64,000 bases of DNA from Candidatus Firestonebacteria bacterium RIFOXYD2_FULL_39_29 (lineage in GTDB: Bacteria; Oederibacteriota; D2-FULL-39-29): the NCBI GenBank assembly GCA_001778375.1, contig MFGV01000022.1:55359-119358 (forward strand). The letters are read 5' to 3'. Every line of letters begins with the position of its first letter. Position 1 is the first letter of the stretch. The notes under the pieces were generated by a model. It saw only the letters and a program-made list of their open reading frames with translations. It did no database searches and had not been told where the DNA came from. Below are positions 19,037-27,325 of the stretch, one piece after another. The translations under genes and the position numbers were made by a program.

Positions 19037-19642
19037 ATGAAAAAAGTATTGATTGTGATCGGGATTTTGATTGTTGCAGGAGTTATTGCTTTCTTTTGGT
19101 TCGGGGATGACTACGGGAAGCTGATGAAAGAGTACGGTTCTTTGGTGGAGCCGAGAATGACGGAGTATTCCGACCGGAAGATGCTGGAATATATGGGAAC
19201 GGGGGATCCGAACACAGTTGCAAGGACTGCTTTTAATGCTCTTTTCAAAACGTACTATGGGCTTAAAGGTATAGACAAAATGAAGGCTATTGCGCCAAAA
19301 GCAAGATGGGCGGAAGTAGATATAAATAAAAAAAGCGAATGGGTCGGCCTGTACGGAGTTCCGGTGCCGGAAACAGTAACAGAACTACCCCCGGGTTCTG
19401 ATTCCAATGTTAAACTTGTGACCTGGAAATACGGAGAAGTTGCAGAAATTCTTCATGTCGGACCCTATGCGGAAGAAACGGCAAATATAGAAAAACTTAA
19501 AAAATTCATTACCGATAGCGGATGTAAAATTGCAGGAGAACACGAAGAAGAATATATAAAAGGACCCGGAATGTTCGGGGCCGGTGATACAAAGAAATAT
19601 CTGACGATAATTAGATACCGGGTGGAAAAGAAAAAGAAATAA
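19037..19642 (+). CDS. Membrane-anchored GyrI-like small-molecule-binding protein
   Basis: A 201-residue protein with an N-terminal membrane helix (about 3-22) followed by a region resembling the GyrI-like/AraC effector-binding fold: the second half has the typical KYGEVAEILHVGPYAEE helix entry, IEKLKKFITDSGC and the late EEEYIKGPG. GyrI-like domains bind small hydrophobic ligands in regulators or act alone; here there is no DNA-binding part. An anchored sensor or binding protein facing the periplasm is plausible. It is divergent from the prohibitin operon and has its own promoter and terminator. Confidence 0.7.
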   Translation: MKKVLIVIGILIVAGVIAFFWFGDDYGKLMKEYGSLVEPRMTEYSDRKMLEYMGTGDPNTVARTAFNALFKTYYGLKGIDKMKAIAPKARWAEVDINKKSEWVGLYGVPVPETVTELPPGSDSNVKLVTWKYGEVAEILHVGPYAEETANIEKLKKFITDSGCKIAGEHEEEYIKGPGMFGAGDTKKYLTIIRYRVEKKKK

Positions 19643-19676
19643 TTACTAAATTAGAAATTCTAAACAATGAAGTTTT

Positions 19677-19715
19677 AATTAAAAGGGGCTGTCAAAACCG
19701 GCAGTCCCTTTTAAT
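19677..19715 (+). terminator. Terminator after the GyrI-like gene
   Basis: AATTAAAAGGG and CCCTTTTAATT form the stem, with inner CTG/CAG pairing; the T-rich right arm continues as TTT. Confidence 0.6.
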
Positions 19716-19720
19716 TTGGG

Positions 19721-19749
19721 TTGAGTTTTATGTGTTTTTCCTGTATAGT
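19721..19749 (+). promoter_or_regulatory. Promoter of the DEAD-box helicase gene, with long leader
   Basis: TTGAGT (19721-19726) and TATAGT (19744-19749) are 17 bases apart. The resulting leader would be about 120 bases, as is often seen for cold-inducible RNA helicase mRNAs. It contains the words TGGAATCCTAAAGCTTTGCAAT, related to 37758-37779. Confidence 0.6.
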
Positions 19750-19874
19750 AAATATAAGATTAGTTAAATTGAAGATTCCGCAAAACATGATCTAGTAGTT
19801 TGTCCCATCTGTTTGTATCAGTGGAATCCTAAAGCTTTGCAATCTGTGGAATCGCTCTATGGAAAAAGGAGAAT

Positions 19875-21458
19875 ATGGAAAATTTAAAATTTACGGAACT
19901 AAAGATATCACATGACTTGCTCAAGGCAATATCTGATATGGGATTCGAGGAAACCACCGGAATTCAAACTTCTGCAATACCTCCTCTCCTGGAAGGTAAA
20001 GATGTTAACGGGCAGGCGCAGACCGGTACCGGCAAAACGCTGGCGTTTGGAATACCTATACTGGAAAAAATAGACGCAAGAAAAAGGGATATTCAAGCTT
20101 TGATTCTTTGCCCTACAAGGGAACTTGCTATTCAGGTAGCGGAAGAAATTAAACGGCTTTCAAAATACAAAAAAGGTATTTCTGTTCTTCCTGTTTACGG
20201 GGGCCAGCCTATTGGCCGGCAATTGAGCGCGCTCCAGCGCGGGGTACAGGTGGTAATAGGAACTCCCGGAAGAGTTATAGATCATATTAACAGGGGCTCC
20301 ATTAAATTTGACAAAGTAAAGATGGTGGTGCTGGATGAGGCTGATAAGATGCTTGATATGGGTTTTGTCGATGATATCCAGGAGATATTAAAAAAGGTTC
20401 CTAAGGAAAGGCAGACGATGTTCTTCTCCGCAACTATGCCGAGGATATTTTTAGAACTTACCAAGAGATTTCAAAAGGATCCTGTTCATATAAGGATCGC
20501 TCATGAAACACTCACAGTTCCCAAGATAGAGCAATATTATGTGGATGTCAGGGAGAGCGGAAAGCTGGACTCGCTTTCTAATTTAATTGATTTTAATAAT
20601 ATTAAACTGGCGCTTGTGTTCTGTAACACTAAACGACAGGTGGATGATATTGTTGATGCTTTACAGGCAAGAGGGTATGCTGTGGAAGGGCTTCATGGAG
20701 ATTTGAAACAAGCTTCAAGAGACCGGGTAATGGCAAAATTCAGGAGAGGCGCAATAGAAATACTCGTTGCGACCGATGTTGCAGCCAGAGGTTTAGATGT
20801 CGATGATATAGAAGCAGTATTTAATTATGATATTCCCCAGGATGAAGACGCGTATGTGCATAGAATAGGACGTACCGGCCGAGCGGGAAAAGAAGGAAAA
20901 GCCTATACTTTTGTAGTGGGCAACGAGGTCTATAAACTCAGGGATATTCAGCGTTACGCAAAAACTACGATCAAGCGGGCTAAGACTCCTTCCTCCACAG
21001 ATTTGGAAGCGATAAGGTCAAATATTTTGATTGAAAGAATAAAGAAAACCATAGATGAGGGTAAACTGGATCGTTTTGTTGATCTTGCGGAAAAAATAGT
21101 AAGTGAAGACTACGCTTCTATGGATGTAGCTGCAGCATTGCTTAAAATGATGCTTGGAGGAAAAGAGGAAAAAGAAGATGTGGATGAAGATGATCTGAAC
21201 AATACCGGCGCTGCCCCTGGAAAAGTAAGACTTTTTATTAACGTGGGAAAGGAAAACGGTATTTCTGTAAATGATTTTGTAAAATTTATTGAAAAAGAAG
21301 GAAGTATTCCTGGAGGACAGATCTTTAGAGTAAGCCTGCATGACCGGTTCTCTTTCTTTGAAGTTCCTGCGGAAAAAGCCAGGGAAGTACTTAAAAAAAT
21401 AAAAGGAAAAGAGTTGAAAGGAAGCAGGGTCTTTATTTCTCCTGCCATGAAAAGATAG
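19875..21458 (+). CDS. DEAD-box ATP-dependent RNA helicase with DbpA-type RNA-binding domain
   Basis: A 527-residue DEAD-box helicase. The Q motif is near 25-32, motif I is AQTGTGKT at 48-55, Ia is PTRELAIQ, then TPGR, motif II DEAD near 153-156, SAT near 184, and motif VI HRIGRTGRAG near 330. After an acidic linker (EEKEDVDEDD), residues about 450-525 match the DbpA/CsdA RNA-binding domain (RLFINVGKENGI ... GSRVFISPA). Such enzymes unwind RNA during ribosome assembly, decay or cold adaptation. The SD AAAGGAG precedes the ATG. A 172-bp repeat follows 44 bases after the stop. Confidence 0.95.
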   Translation: MENLKFTELKISHDLLKAISDMGFEETTGIQTSAIPPLLEGKDVNGQAQTGTGKTLAFGIPILEKIDARKRDIQALILCPTRELAIQVAEEIKRLSKYKKGISVLPVYGGQPIGRQLSALQRGVQVVIGTPGRVIDHINRGSIKFDKVKMVVLDEADKMLDMGFVDDIQEILKKVPKERQTMFFSATMPRIFLELTKRFQKDPVHIRIAHETLTVPKIEQYYVDVRESGKLDSLSNLIDFNNIKLALVFCNTKRQVDDIVDALQARGYAVEGLHGDLKQASRDRVMAKFRRGAIEILVATDVAARGLDVDDIEAVFNYDIPQDEDAYVHRIGRTGRAGKEGKAYTFVVGNEVYKLRDIQRYAKTTIKRAKTPSSTDLEAIRSNILIERIKKTIDEGKLDRFVDLAEKIVSEDYASMDVAAALLKMMLGGKEEKEDVDEDDLNNTGAAPGKVRLFINVGKENGISVNDFVKFIEKEGSIPGGQIFRVSLHDRFSFFEVPAEKAREVLKKIKGKELKGSRVFISPAMKR

Positions 21459-21502
21459 GAAAAGGTTCTAGGTGCTAGACAATGGGAAGAGAGTAACGAG
21501 TA

Positions 21503-21674
21503 AATCACTAAGAATTAAGCACTAAATTAAAAACAATAACTAAGGTCAAAGCACTAAGCACTAAAAAGGAAGATATATAATATAGGTTCGATGATTTTGT
21601 TTAGAATTTATAGTTTTGTTCTTAGTGCTTGGTTTTAAGTTTGTTTAGTGCTTAGAATTTAGATCTTAGTTATT
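21503..21674. repeat. 172-bp palindromic repeat P, copy 1
   Basis: The left half is built from CACTAAG/GCACTAA words, the right half from their inverse (CTTAGTG/TTAGTGC), so the strand can fold on itself. It matches 25768-25939 without gaps over 172 positions, with about 19 mismatches by hand count; the first 73 positions have only two. Both copies lie between the 3' ends of convergent genes. Confidence 0.75.
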
Positions 21675-21691
21675 ATCTTTGTTTCGGGTTT

Positions 21692-24337
21692 TTATCTGTC
21701 GGAAAAAACGAATTTTTTTTGTTTGAAAACATTAAGGCAGGCTTTCGCGACTTTAACATCGTAAAGCTTGCCTTTATTTTTTGTTATCTCCCTGAGAGCT
21801 TCTTTCATTCCTTTTGACGGTCTGTACGGTCTGTGAGAGGACATAGCTTCGACGACGTCTGAGACCATGATAATCTTTGCTTCGAGGAGAATATCTTTTC
21901 CGGTCAGACCGTATGGATATCCCTTGCCGTCAATTCTTTCATGATGCTGCAGTATTGTTTCCGCAACTGGATAAGGGAAATCCATCTCTTTAAGTATTTC
22001 ATACCCGATGGACGGGTGGATTTTTATGATGTTGAACTCGGACTCAGATATTTTCCCGGGTTTACTTAGTATTTCTATAGGCACATTAATCTTTCCTAAA
22101 TCGTGCAAAAGTCCCGCTATACGGATTCTTTCAATGGAGTCTTCTTTAAGCCCGAGCTCTTTGGCGATAGCAGACGCAAGCTGGGCGACTCTTACCTGGT
22201 GCCCTGCGGTATAAGGATCTCTCATTTCTACGAGGCGGGTGATAACGCGCATTGCATCATCCATAGTTTTTTTAAGTTTAGAAAAACTGTTTTTAAGCTC
22301 GTCTTCTATCTGTCTTTGCCTGGTCACATCTACCATAGTAGTTCTGACCGTGATTACTTCATGTTTTTCGTTAAATTCCAGAACGTCATCAAGGGAGACA
22401 ACTATTTTTGTGCCGTCGCTTCTTAAATAGGTCCTATTCCCTGACTTGGCTGTTTCTTTGCCCGCTATTTTTCTTAAAAAACGAAGTTGAGCTTCTTCTC
22501 TTTGAGAAGGCTCAATGAAATCAAAGATTGGTTTGCCTATCATATCTTCTTTATCGTAACCAAGCATTTTTAATTCAGTTTCATTTACGCTGGTTATTAT
22601 ACCGTCAGGATTTAAAGTGTGGTAAGCTACAGGCGCATTGTTCCACAATTCTTTATATTTTACTTCACTTTCTAAAAGGTTTTTCTCTGATGCTTTGTCC
22701 TTGGTAATATCCTTTACATATTCAATCACGCCTTCTATCTTGCCTGTCTTTGCATCCTTTAGAGGATAAGCATAAAGGTCTAACCATCCTATAATATTTT
22801 TACTGCTGTCCACATGCGGTACTGTCTCATTACAGGTAGTGCCGGTTCTTAATGTTTTTAATGTGGGGCAGATTGCGCAGGCTTTTTCATTTCCATAGTA
22901 GGCCTGATAACATTTTTTTCCTACCAAAGGCATCGAGTCTTTGTACCATTTCTCCATTACTTTGTTGGTGCGGACTATATTAAGGTCTTTATCCAGTACA
23001 CTTATACCGTCCTGGATGCTGTTAAAAACATTCTCAAGGAAAGCTTCCGACTCTTTCAGGTTGATTAAGGCTATTTTTTCTTCGGTAATATTTCTGGAGA
23101 CATTGAGAATGAGCTCGGTTTTGTTTTTTTCGTTAAGTATCGGGATTCTTTTGGCGGAATAGTATCCGGTACTGCCTTTACCGATCACGGTGCTCTCTAT
23201 AGAATCATAAGGTTTGCTTGTCTTAATTATCTTTTTATAGAAGCGCTCGACATTTCTAAACGCCCTTTGATAGGCCGGATTACCTTTTAGAAAAGTATCG
23301 CCTACTTTAAGCGGCGGGAGCCCCAATTTATTCATAAGCCCAAAGAAGAAGTTGTTGGCGTAAATTATCTTTAACTCGGGAGAGAGGACGAGAATGGATT
23401 CATCCACTGCATTCATGATTCTGTTTAAAAGATCTTCGGAGTGTTTAACCGCGCTGTTAGTCTTTATGTTCTGCATGATATAAGAAAGCCCGAGTGAGTA
23501 CATGCGCAGGAGGGAGGTGGTGTAGTTATCCGGTCCGGAGCCGGAAAATTTAGATGTTACTTTTAGTACGCCGATATTTTTTCCTATTTTGCTTCTAATA
23601 GGAAGAGCAATGCTCCATTCGCCTTTTTTTATATTATCAACAATAAGCGACGCTTTGCCGTTTAAGATCTTGTAAATATTTTCATAGGGTTTTTTTAAAA
23701 CGCTGAAATCTTTTTTGCAATGGTTTATACCGCAGTGAAAGGCGATGATGTCTTTTTTGGCTTCCGCGGCAATGAAAATCTCCATCCGGTCAAAACCCAG
23801 GCGTTTTTTTGCAAAGAGGACGGCTTTTTCACAGATACTTTTCAGGTCTTTTTCCCCGGAAAGCTGGCCGAGTATCTCTATGAGGTTGCTTAAGCTTGAA
23901 GTGTATTTTATATTAATGCTTTCCGAGAGTTTTTTCTCCGTAATATCCCGGGAAATGCCTATCACGGAATTGAGCCGGTTTCTGGAGTCGCGTATTGGGA
24001 TTAACTGCGTGTCCAGCCAGAGAGTGTAATTTGGATATTGGATAGGACCTTCGTAAACAAGAAGCTTTCCTGAAGCAATAGCTTTATTAATATTGGCAAG
24101 CATCCGGTCTACAACTCCTGCAGGGAAAAGGTCTTTAATGTTTTTATTAACAAGCTTTTTGGGCGGCACGTTAAATATTTTTGCGCCAAAGCTATTTATA
24201 TATTTAACTGTGCCGTGATTATCAATAACAAATATAAAATCCTGGGCCATTTCGGCGAGTATTTTGTAGTATTTTGGGAGGCTTCCTTGTTCTTTGACTT
24301 GACTTAATAACTCGGTATTAGAGGGGATCTTATTCAT
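21692..24337 (-). CDS. Multi-PAS/GAF HD-GYP cyclic-di-GMP phosphodiesterase
   Basis: An 881-residue soluble signalling protein. From the N-terminus: a PAS domain (about 25-140), a GAF domain (about 150-290), further PAS domains near 300-420, 430-560 and 560-680, then an HD-GYP domain (about 690-881). The third PAS has a cysteine set (KKCYQAYYG, ACAICP, TTC) that may hold metal or sense redox. The catalytic motifs are intact: GHQVRVAQLA, HDLGK (about 740), and HHERIDGKGYPYGL, so c-di-GMP hydrolysis is likely. There is no GGDEF domain. A perfect-consensus promoter lies upstream, divergent from the Rrf2 gene. Confidence 0.92.
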   Translation of the reverse strand: MNKIPSNTELLSQVKEQGSLPKYYKILAEMAQDFIFVIDNHGTVKYINSFGAKIFNVPPKKLVNKNIKDLFPAGVVDRMLANINKAIASGKLLVYEGPIQYPNYTLWLDTQLIPIRDSRNRLNSVIGISRDITEKKLSESINIKYTSSLSNLIEILGQLSGEKDLKSICEKAVLFAKKRLGFDRMEIFIAAEAKKDIIAFHCGINHCKKDFSVLKKPYENIYKILNGKASLIVDNIKKGEWSIALPIRSKIGKNIGVLKVTSKFSGSGPDNYTTSLLRMYSLGLSYIMQNIKTNSAVKHSEDLLNRIMNAVDESILVLSPELKIIYANNFFFGLMNKLGLPPLKVGDTFLKGNPAYQRAFRNVERFYKKIIKTSKPYDSIESTVIGKGSTGYYSAKRIPILNEKNKTELILNVSRNITEEKIALINLKESEAFLENVFNSIQDGISVLDKDLNIVRTNKVMEKWYKDSMPLVGKKCYQAYYGNEKACAICPTLKTLRTGTTCNETVPHVDSSKNIIGWLDLYAYPLKDAKTGKIEGVIEYVKDITKDKASEKNLLESEVKYKELWNNAPVAYHTLNPDGIITSVNETELKMLGYDKEDMIGKPIFDFIEPSQREEAQLRFLRKIAGKETAKSGNRTYLRSDGTKIVVSLDDVLEFNEKHEVITVRTTMVDVTRQRQIEDELKNSFSKLKKTMDDAMRVITRLVEMRDPYTAGHQVRVAQLASAIAKELGLKEDSIERIRIAGLLHDLGKINVPIEILSKPGKISESEFNIIKIHPSIGYEILKEMDFPYPVAETILQHHERIDGKGYPYGLTGKDILLEAKIIMVSDVVEAMSSHRPYRPSKGMKEALREITKNKGKLYDVKVAKACLNVFKQKKFVFSDR

Positions 24338-24406
24338 ATTATTTGTCTTCCTTTCGGAAAGAGATATACTTCAAAATAAAGCAGCTTTGGAAACATACTC
24401 TGATTA

Positions 24407-24435
24407 ATTATAAGCGAAAGTACCGGTTTTGTCAA
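24407..24435 (-). promoter_or_regulatory. Consensus promoter of the HD-GYP gene
   Basis: On the minus strand TTGACA (24435-24430) and TATAAT (24412-24407) are separated by exactly 17 bases, the best sigma-70 match in the window. Confidence 0.85.
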
Positions 24436-24454
24436 TAAATATGAAAGTAAGTAC

Positions 24455-24483
24455 TTGACAAAAAGATACTACCGTGGTATCAT
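24455..24483 (+). promoter_or_regulatory. Rrf2 promoter with overlapping dyad operator
   Basis: TTGACA (24455-24460) and TATCAT (24478-24483) are 17 bases apart. The spacer contains the imperfect dyad GATACTACCGTGGTATC (24465-24481), suited to binding by the Rrf2 dimer and thus autoregulation. The expected start of transcription falls only about 9 bases before the ATG, giving a very short leader that still includes GGAG. Confidence 0.65.
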
Positions 24484-24498
24484 ATAGTAGGAGAAAAT

Positions 24499-24924
24499 AT
24501 GCTTATAATCAGGAGTACGGACTATGCAGTAAGAGCATTGAAATACCTTGCAGAGAAAGGCAAAGAAGCATCTGCGGCGGAGCTTACCCGAAATGTAAAA
24601 ATACCGTGGCCTTTTATGAGAAAAATCATGCAGTTGCTGGGGAAGAACGGTTTTGTGACGTCAAAAAAAGGGCCCGGGGGAGGCTTTCTTCTGCTTAAAA
24701 AACCGGAAGAGATAATGCTGATGGAACTTATATCGCTCTTTCAGGGCCGGGTCTGTCTTAATGAATGTGTTTTTAAGAAGAAAATATGTATTAATAAAAG
24801 CAGCTGTTTCTTAAGTAAGAAACTCGGGGAAATTGAAGAGTACGCTTATCTTGTGCTTTCAAGGATTAACCTTAAGGAAATAATAGAGGGCGGGAGGAAA
24901 TATGGCGAAACGGAAGATAATTAA
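24499..24924 (+). CDS. Rrf2-family transcriptional regulator with Cys cluster
   Basis: A 141-residue winged-helix regulator of the Rrf2/IscR family. The DNA-binding part (MLIIRSTDYAVRALKYLA ... FMRKIMQLLGKNGFV ... GPGGGF) covers residues 1-65. Cys86, Cys90, Cys97 and Cys103 form a cluster in the place where IscR/NsrR hold an Fe-S cluster, so sensing of iron-sulfur status, redox or NO is likely. Its 3' end overlaps the ferredoxin gene by 23 bases, so the two are coupled. A dyad in its own promoter suggests autoregulation. Confidence 0.9.
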   Translation: MLIIRSTDYAVRALKYLAEKGKEASAAELTRNVKIPWPFMRKIMQLLGKNGFVTSKKGPGGGFLLLKKPEEIMLMELISLFQGRVCLNECVFKKKICINKSSCFLSKKLGEIEEYAYLVLSRINLKEIIEGGRKYGETEDN

Positions 24925-25762
24925 AATAGTTGCGGATAAATGTACGGGATGCGGGCTTTGTATTCCAAATTGCCCGGAAGGAGCACTTCAAATAATAGAC
25001 GGTAAAGCCCGCTTGATTTCCGATCTTTTCTGTGACGGACTCGGGGCCTGTCTTGGCCATTGTCCTGAGGACGCAATTATTATTGAAGAAAGGGAAGCGG
25101 AAAAGTATGATGAAAAAAAAGTTATGGCAAATATTGCTGCGCAGGGAAAAAATACCGTTAAGGCGCATTTGATACATCTTAGAGACCATGGGGAAAAAGA
25201 GCTCCTCCGCCAGGCAATAGAATATCTGACGGAGAACAATCCGGAGATAAATGTTCCTGAGCTGGTTCATGGCGAAGAAGGACATGAACACGGCGGCGGT
25301 TGTCCCGGAAGCAGGATGCAGGACCTGAGGCGTAAGAGCGGAGGCTCGGAGGCTCAGATGCTTGGAGGCGCGGCAAAAGCTGAAATTGCGATTGAACCGG
25401 AGATTCAGAACTGGCCGGTGCAGATAATGCTTGTTCCTGTGCATGCCCCGTATTTTAACGGCGCAGATTTACTGATTGCCGCGGACTGCGTTCCTTTTGC
25501 TTATCCGAAATTCCATCAGGATTTGCTGAAGGGTAAAATACTTCTTATCGGCTGTCCGAAACTGGATGATAACGCTCTTTATGCAGAGAAGCTCGGCCAA
25601 ATTATAAAAGAAAACGATATTAAGTCCGTAACGGTAGCCCATATGGAAGTACCGTGCTGTTTTGGACTGCTTCAATCGGTGGAAGCCGCGATAGAAACAT
25701 CGGGGAAAAATATTGCAATGAAAGAGGCTACTATTGGCATTAAGGGAAACCGGATAGACTAA
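24902..25762 (+). CDS. Ferredoxin-domain iron-sulfur protein regulated with Rrf2
   Basis: A 286-residue protein. The N-terminus holds a [4Fe-4S] motif (Cys14, 17, 20, 24 in CTGCGLCIPNCPEG) and a second set at Cys44, Cys50 and Cys54 ending GHCPEDA. A His/Gly/Glu-rich linker lies near 125-145 (HGEEGHEHGGGCPG). The C-terminal domain (about 180-280) has Cys residues in DCVPFA, GCPKLDD and EVPCCFG. This architecture is common in anaerobes next to Rrf2 or CRP-type genes, probably in electron transfer or oxidative defence; the partner is unknown. A 172-bp repeat starts 6 bases after its stop. Confidence 0.85.
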   Translation: MAKRKIIKIVADKCTGCGLCIPNCPEGALQIIDGKARLISDLFCDGLGACLGHCPEDAIIIEEREAEKYDEKKVMANIAAQGKNTVKAHLIHLRDHGEKELLRQAIEYLTENNPEINVPELVHGEEGHEHGGGCPGSRMQDLRRKSGGSEAQMLGGAAKAEIAIEPEIQNWPVQIMLVPVHAPYFNGADLLIAADCVPFAYPKFHQDLLKGKILLIGCPKLDDNALYAEKLGQIIKENDIKSVTVAHMEVPCCFGLLQSVEAAIETSGKNIAMKEATIGIKGNRID

Positions 25763-25767
25763 AATAT

Positions 25768-25939
25768 AATCACTAAGAATAAAGCACTAAATTTAAAACA
25801 ATAACTAAGGTCAAAGCACTAAGCACTAAAAAGGAAGATATTTAATATAAGTACAATGCTTTTGTTTAGGATTTAGAATTTAAGTCTTAATGCTTGATTT
25901 AAGGTTTGTTTAGTACTTAGAATTTAGATCTTAGTAATT
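25768..25939. repeat. 172-bp palindromic repeat P, copy 2
   Basis: Second copy of the element at 21503-21674, same orientation and same length. It begins 6 bases after the ferredoxin stop and overlaps the last 16 bases of the nitroreductase gene: that gene's stop codon at 25924-25926 lies inside it. The two copies bracket a 4.1-kb block holding the HD-GYP, Rrf2 and ferredoxin genes. Confidence 0.75.
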
Positions 25940-26472
25940 GAATTATAGGAGGAGATTTCTTCCTTCGACTTCCTTATCTTCTCGCGTAACAGCTGATCCG
26001 GGTATCCTACCGGAACAATCACATCTATTTTAGCTGATTTTGGAAGCCCCAAAGCTTTTTTAAGTCCTGTTTCATTAAACCACCCCATCCAACAGGTTCC
26101 AAGTCCCAGTTCTGAGGCTTGAAGGATGAAATGCTCCACTGCGATTCCGATGTCGATTAAATAAAATCTTGTGTCTCTGACAAAATTTCCTACCCTTGAT
26201 GAAAAATTCCCTTTTTCGGAGAGGACTATTACAAGGACGGGGGCTATTTTTGCGAAAGAGCCGGCGGAGTACTGCCCGTTAAATGCCGCGGCGCACGCTT
26301 TTTCTTTTAAGACCGGGTCGGTGATCACAATGAACTTCCAAGGCTGGGAGTTGCACGCCGAAGGGGCCAGACGGGCCGCCTCCAGACACTGTTCCAGCTT
26401 CTCTTTTTCCACCGGCGTATTCAAAAACTTTCTGCAGGAAAATCTGTGTTTTACCAAGTCAATAAATGTCAT
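25924..26472 (-). CDS. Nitroreductase-family flavoprotein
   Basis: A 182-residue FMN-dependent nitroreductase-family protein. The N-terminal KHRFSCRKF, the FMN phosphate region ARLAPSACNSQPWKF (about 34-48) and the late GLGTCWMGWFNE are characteristic. Enzymes of this family reduce nitro groups, quinones or flavins; some have other roles. Its start overlaps the stop of the upstream VOC gene by 4 bases, so they form an operon. Its last codons and stop lie within repeat P copy 2, suggesting that the repeat arrived at, or extended, the end of the gene. Confidence 0.88.
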   Translation of the reverse strand: MTFIDLVKHRFSCRKFLNTPVEKEKLEQCLEAARLAPSACNSQPWKFIVITDPVLKEKACAAAFNGQYSAGSFAKIAPVLVIVLSEKGNFSSRVGNFVRDTRFYLIDIGIAVEHFILQASELGLGTCWMGWFNETGLKKALGLPKSAKIDVIVPVGYPDQLLREKIRKSKEEISSYNSITKI

Positions 26473-26870
26473 TTAAATGAATCCAGCTGCTTACTTTTTG
26501 GAGTATAATAATGAAGTTCAATCTTATTGCCGTCAGGGTCTTCTATCCACGCCTGATAAGCGTTATCTGAGCCAAGCATAATATCGGTAACTTTAATTTG
26601 TTTTGCTTTTAACTCTTTCACGGTTTTCTCTAAGTTATCAACCTCAAGGCAAAAATGCCCGTAAGGCCCGGCATTTTGGATCTTTTTAGGCTCGCCTTTA
26701 AATAATTCTATAAAACTCCTGCCGCCCACATGCAGATATACCCCGAAAATACACCCTTTTTTATCTACAAAATCAAACCCGCGCTTTAGTCCCAGGATAT
26801 CGCAATAAAAATGAATTGATTCTTCAAGATTGGAAACGTTAAAACAAATATGTGCAAATGCTTTTATCAT
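26469..26870 (-). CDS. VOC-superfamily (glyoxalase-like) metalloprotein
   Basis: A 133-residue protein with two beta-alpha-beta-beta-beta modules of the vicinal oxygen chelate fold. Candidate metal ligands are His7 in FAHICFNV, Glu in RSFIELF, His in YGHFCLEV and Glu in GNKIELHYY, the same order as in lactoylglutathione lyase. Members detoxify methylglyoxal, isomerise substrates or bind drugs; which applies here is unclear. Its stop overlaps the nitroreductase start (4 bases). A promoter with -35 TGGACA and -10 TATAAT lies just upstream, with SD GGAGG. Confidence 0.85.
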   Translation of the reverse strand: MIKAFAHICFNVSNLEESIHFYCDILGLKRGFDFVDKKGCIFGVYLHVGGRSFIELFKGEPKKIQNAGPYGHFCLEVDNLEKTVKELKAKQIKVTDIMLGSDNAYQAWIEDPDGNKIELHYYTPKSKQLDSFK

Positions 26871-26903
26871 AAGAGCCTCCGTTGCTTTGCTGTAATATAA
26901 TCA

Positions 26904-26933
26904 ATTATACAAGGTCTGCTGTCATTTTGTCCA
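26904..26933 (-). promoter_or_regulatory. Promoter of the VOC-nitroreductase operon
   Basis: On the minus strand TGGACA (26933-26928) and TATAAT (26909-26904) are 18 bases apart, 34 bases before the VOC start. Confidence 0.65.
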
Positions 26934-26994
26934 CTATTTGCTCAGAGGCAAATAAGCAACTTCCGGAAAACTCCAAGTGCCCCATTAAAGCCAC

Positions 26995-27022
26995 TTGAAA
27001 ACAATTTTTAAAATACTATAAT
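26995..27022 (+). promoter_or_regulatory. Rightward promoter far upstream of the lipoprotein gene
   Basis: TTGAAA (26995-27000) and TATAAT (27017-27022) with a 16-base spacer. The inferred start near 27029 is almost 300 bases before the next gene. Confidence 0.55.
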
Positions 27023-27028
27023 ACTAAT

Positions 27029-27325
27029 GTGCGGGTGAAATAATAATGTAATCATAAAATAACGGGCTGCCTAGTAATTCCTCAGCTGTCTCCGTTTCAC
27101 CCTCCGCCTATGCGGATTTCGCAAAGGGATTATGGACATATATTTAAACCTTTGCTCAACTTGTGAGCAATGTGTTTGGCGGATCGAAAGCAAATTACTC
27201 TCAAATATTCCTGAAAAATTATAGTAAATATGAAAAGTCAATAGGAAAACGGCGGGCAGTCCTTAATTAAAAAAATAAGAAATATCAGCTTTAATCTATG
27301 TGTATTTCAGATTTCAGGAGGATTT
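27029..27325 (+). other. Long structured leader or small RNA candidate
   Basis: No frame is worth reporting here. GGGTGAAA (27033-27040) pairs with TTTCACCC (27095-27102), immediately followed by repeat R1 copy b (27103-27161: TCCGC/GCGGA, then GCAAAGG ... CCTTTGC) and by GGCGGA at 27179-27184, which could pair with the earlier TCCGCC. The region could be a long 5' leader of the lipoprotein gene or a separate RNA. I see no T-run terminator inside it. Confidence 0.4.

Noticed and set aside
21692..25762. Composite transposon bounded by the 172-bp repeats
   Set aside because: No transposase gene and no target-site duplication can be seen; kept only as one reading of the repeat finding.
21503..25939. 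CRISPR array made of the CACTAAG words or the 172-bp copies
   Set aside because: No regular repeat-spacer pattern with unique spacers; words are drifted and the long copies are only two, with no cas genes nearby.
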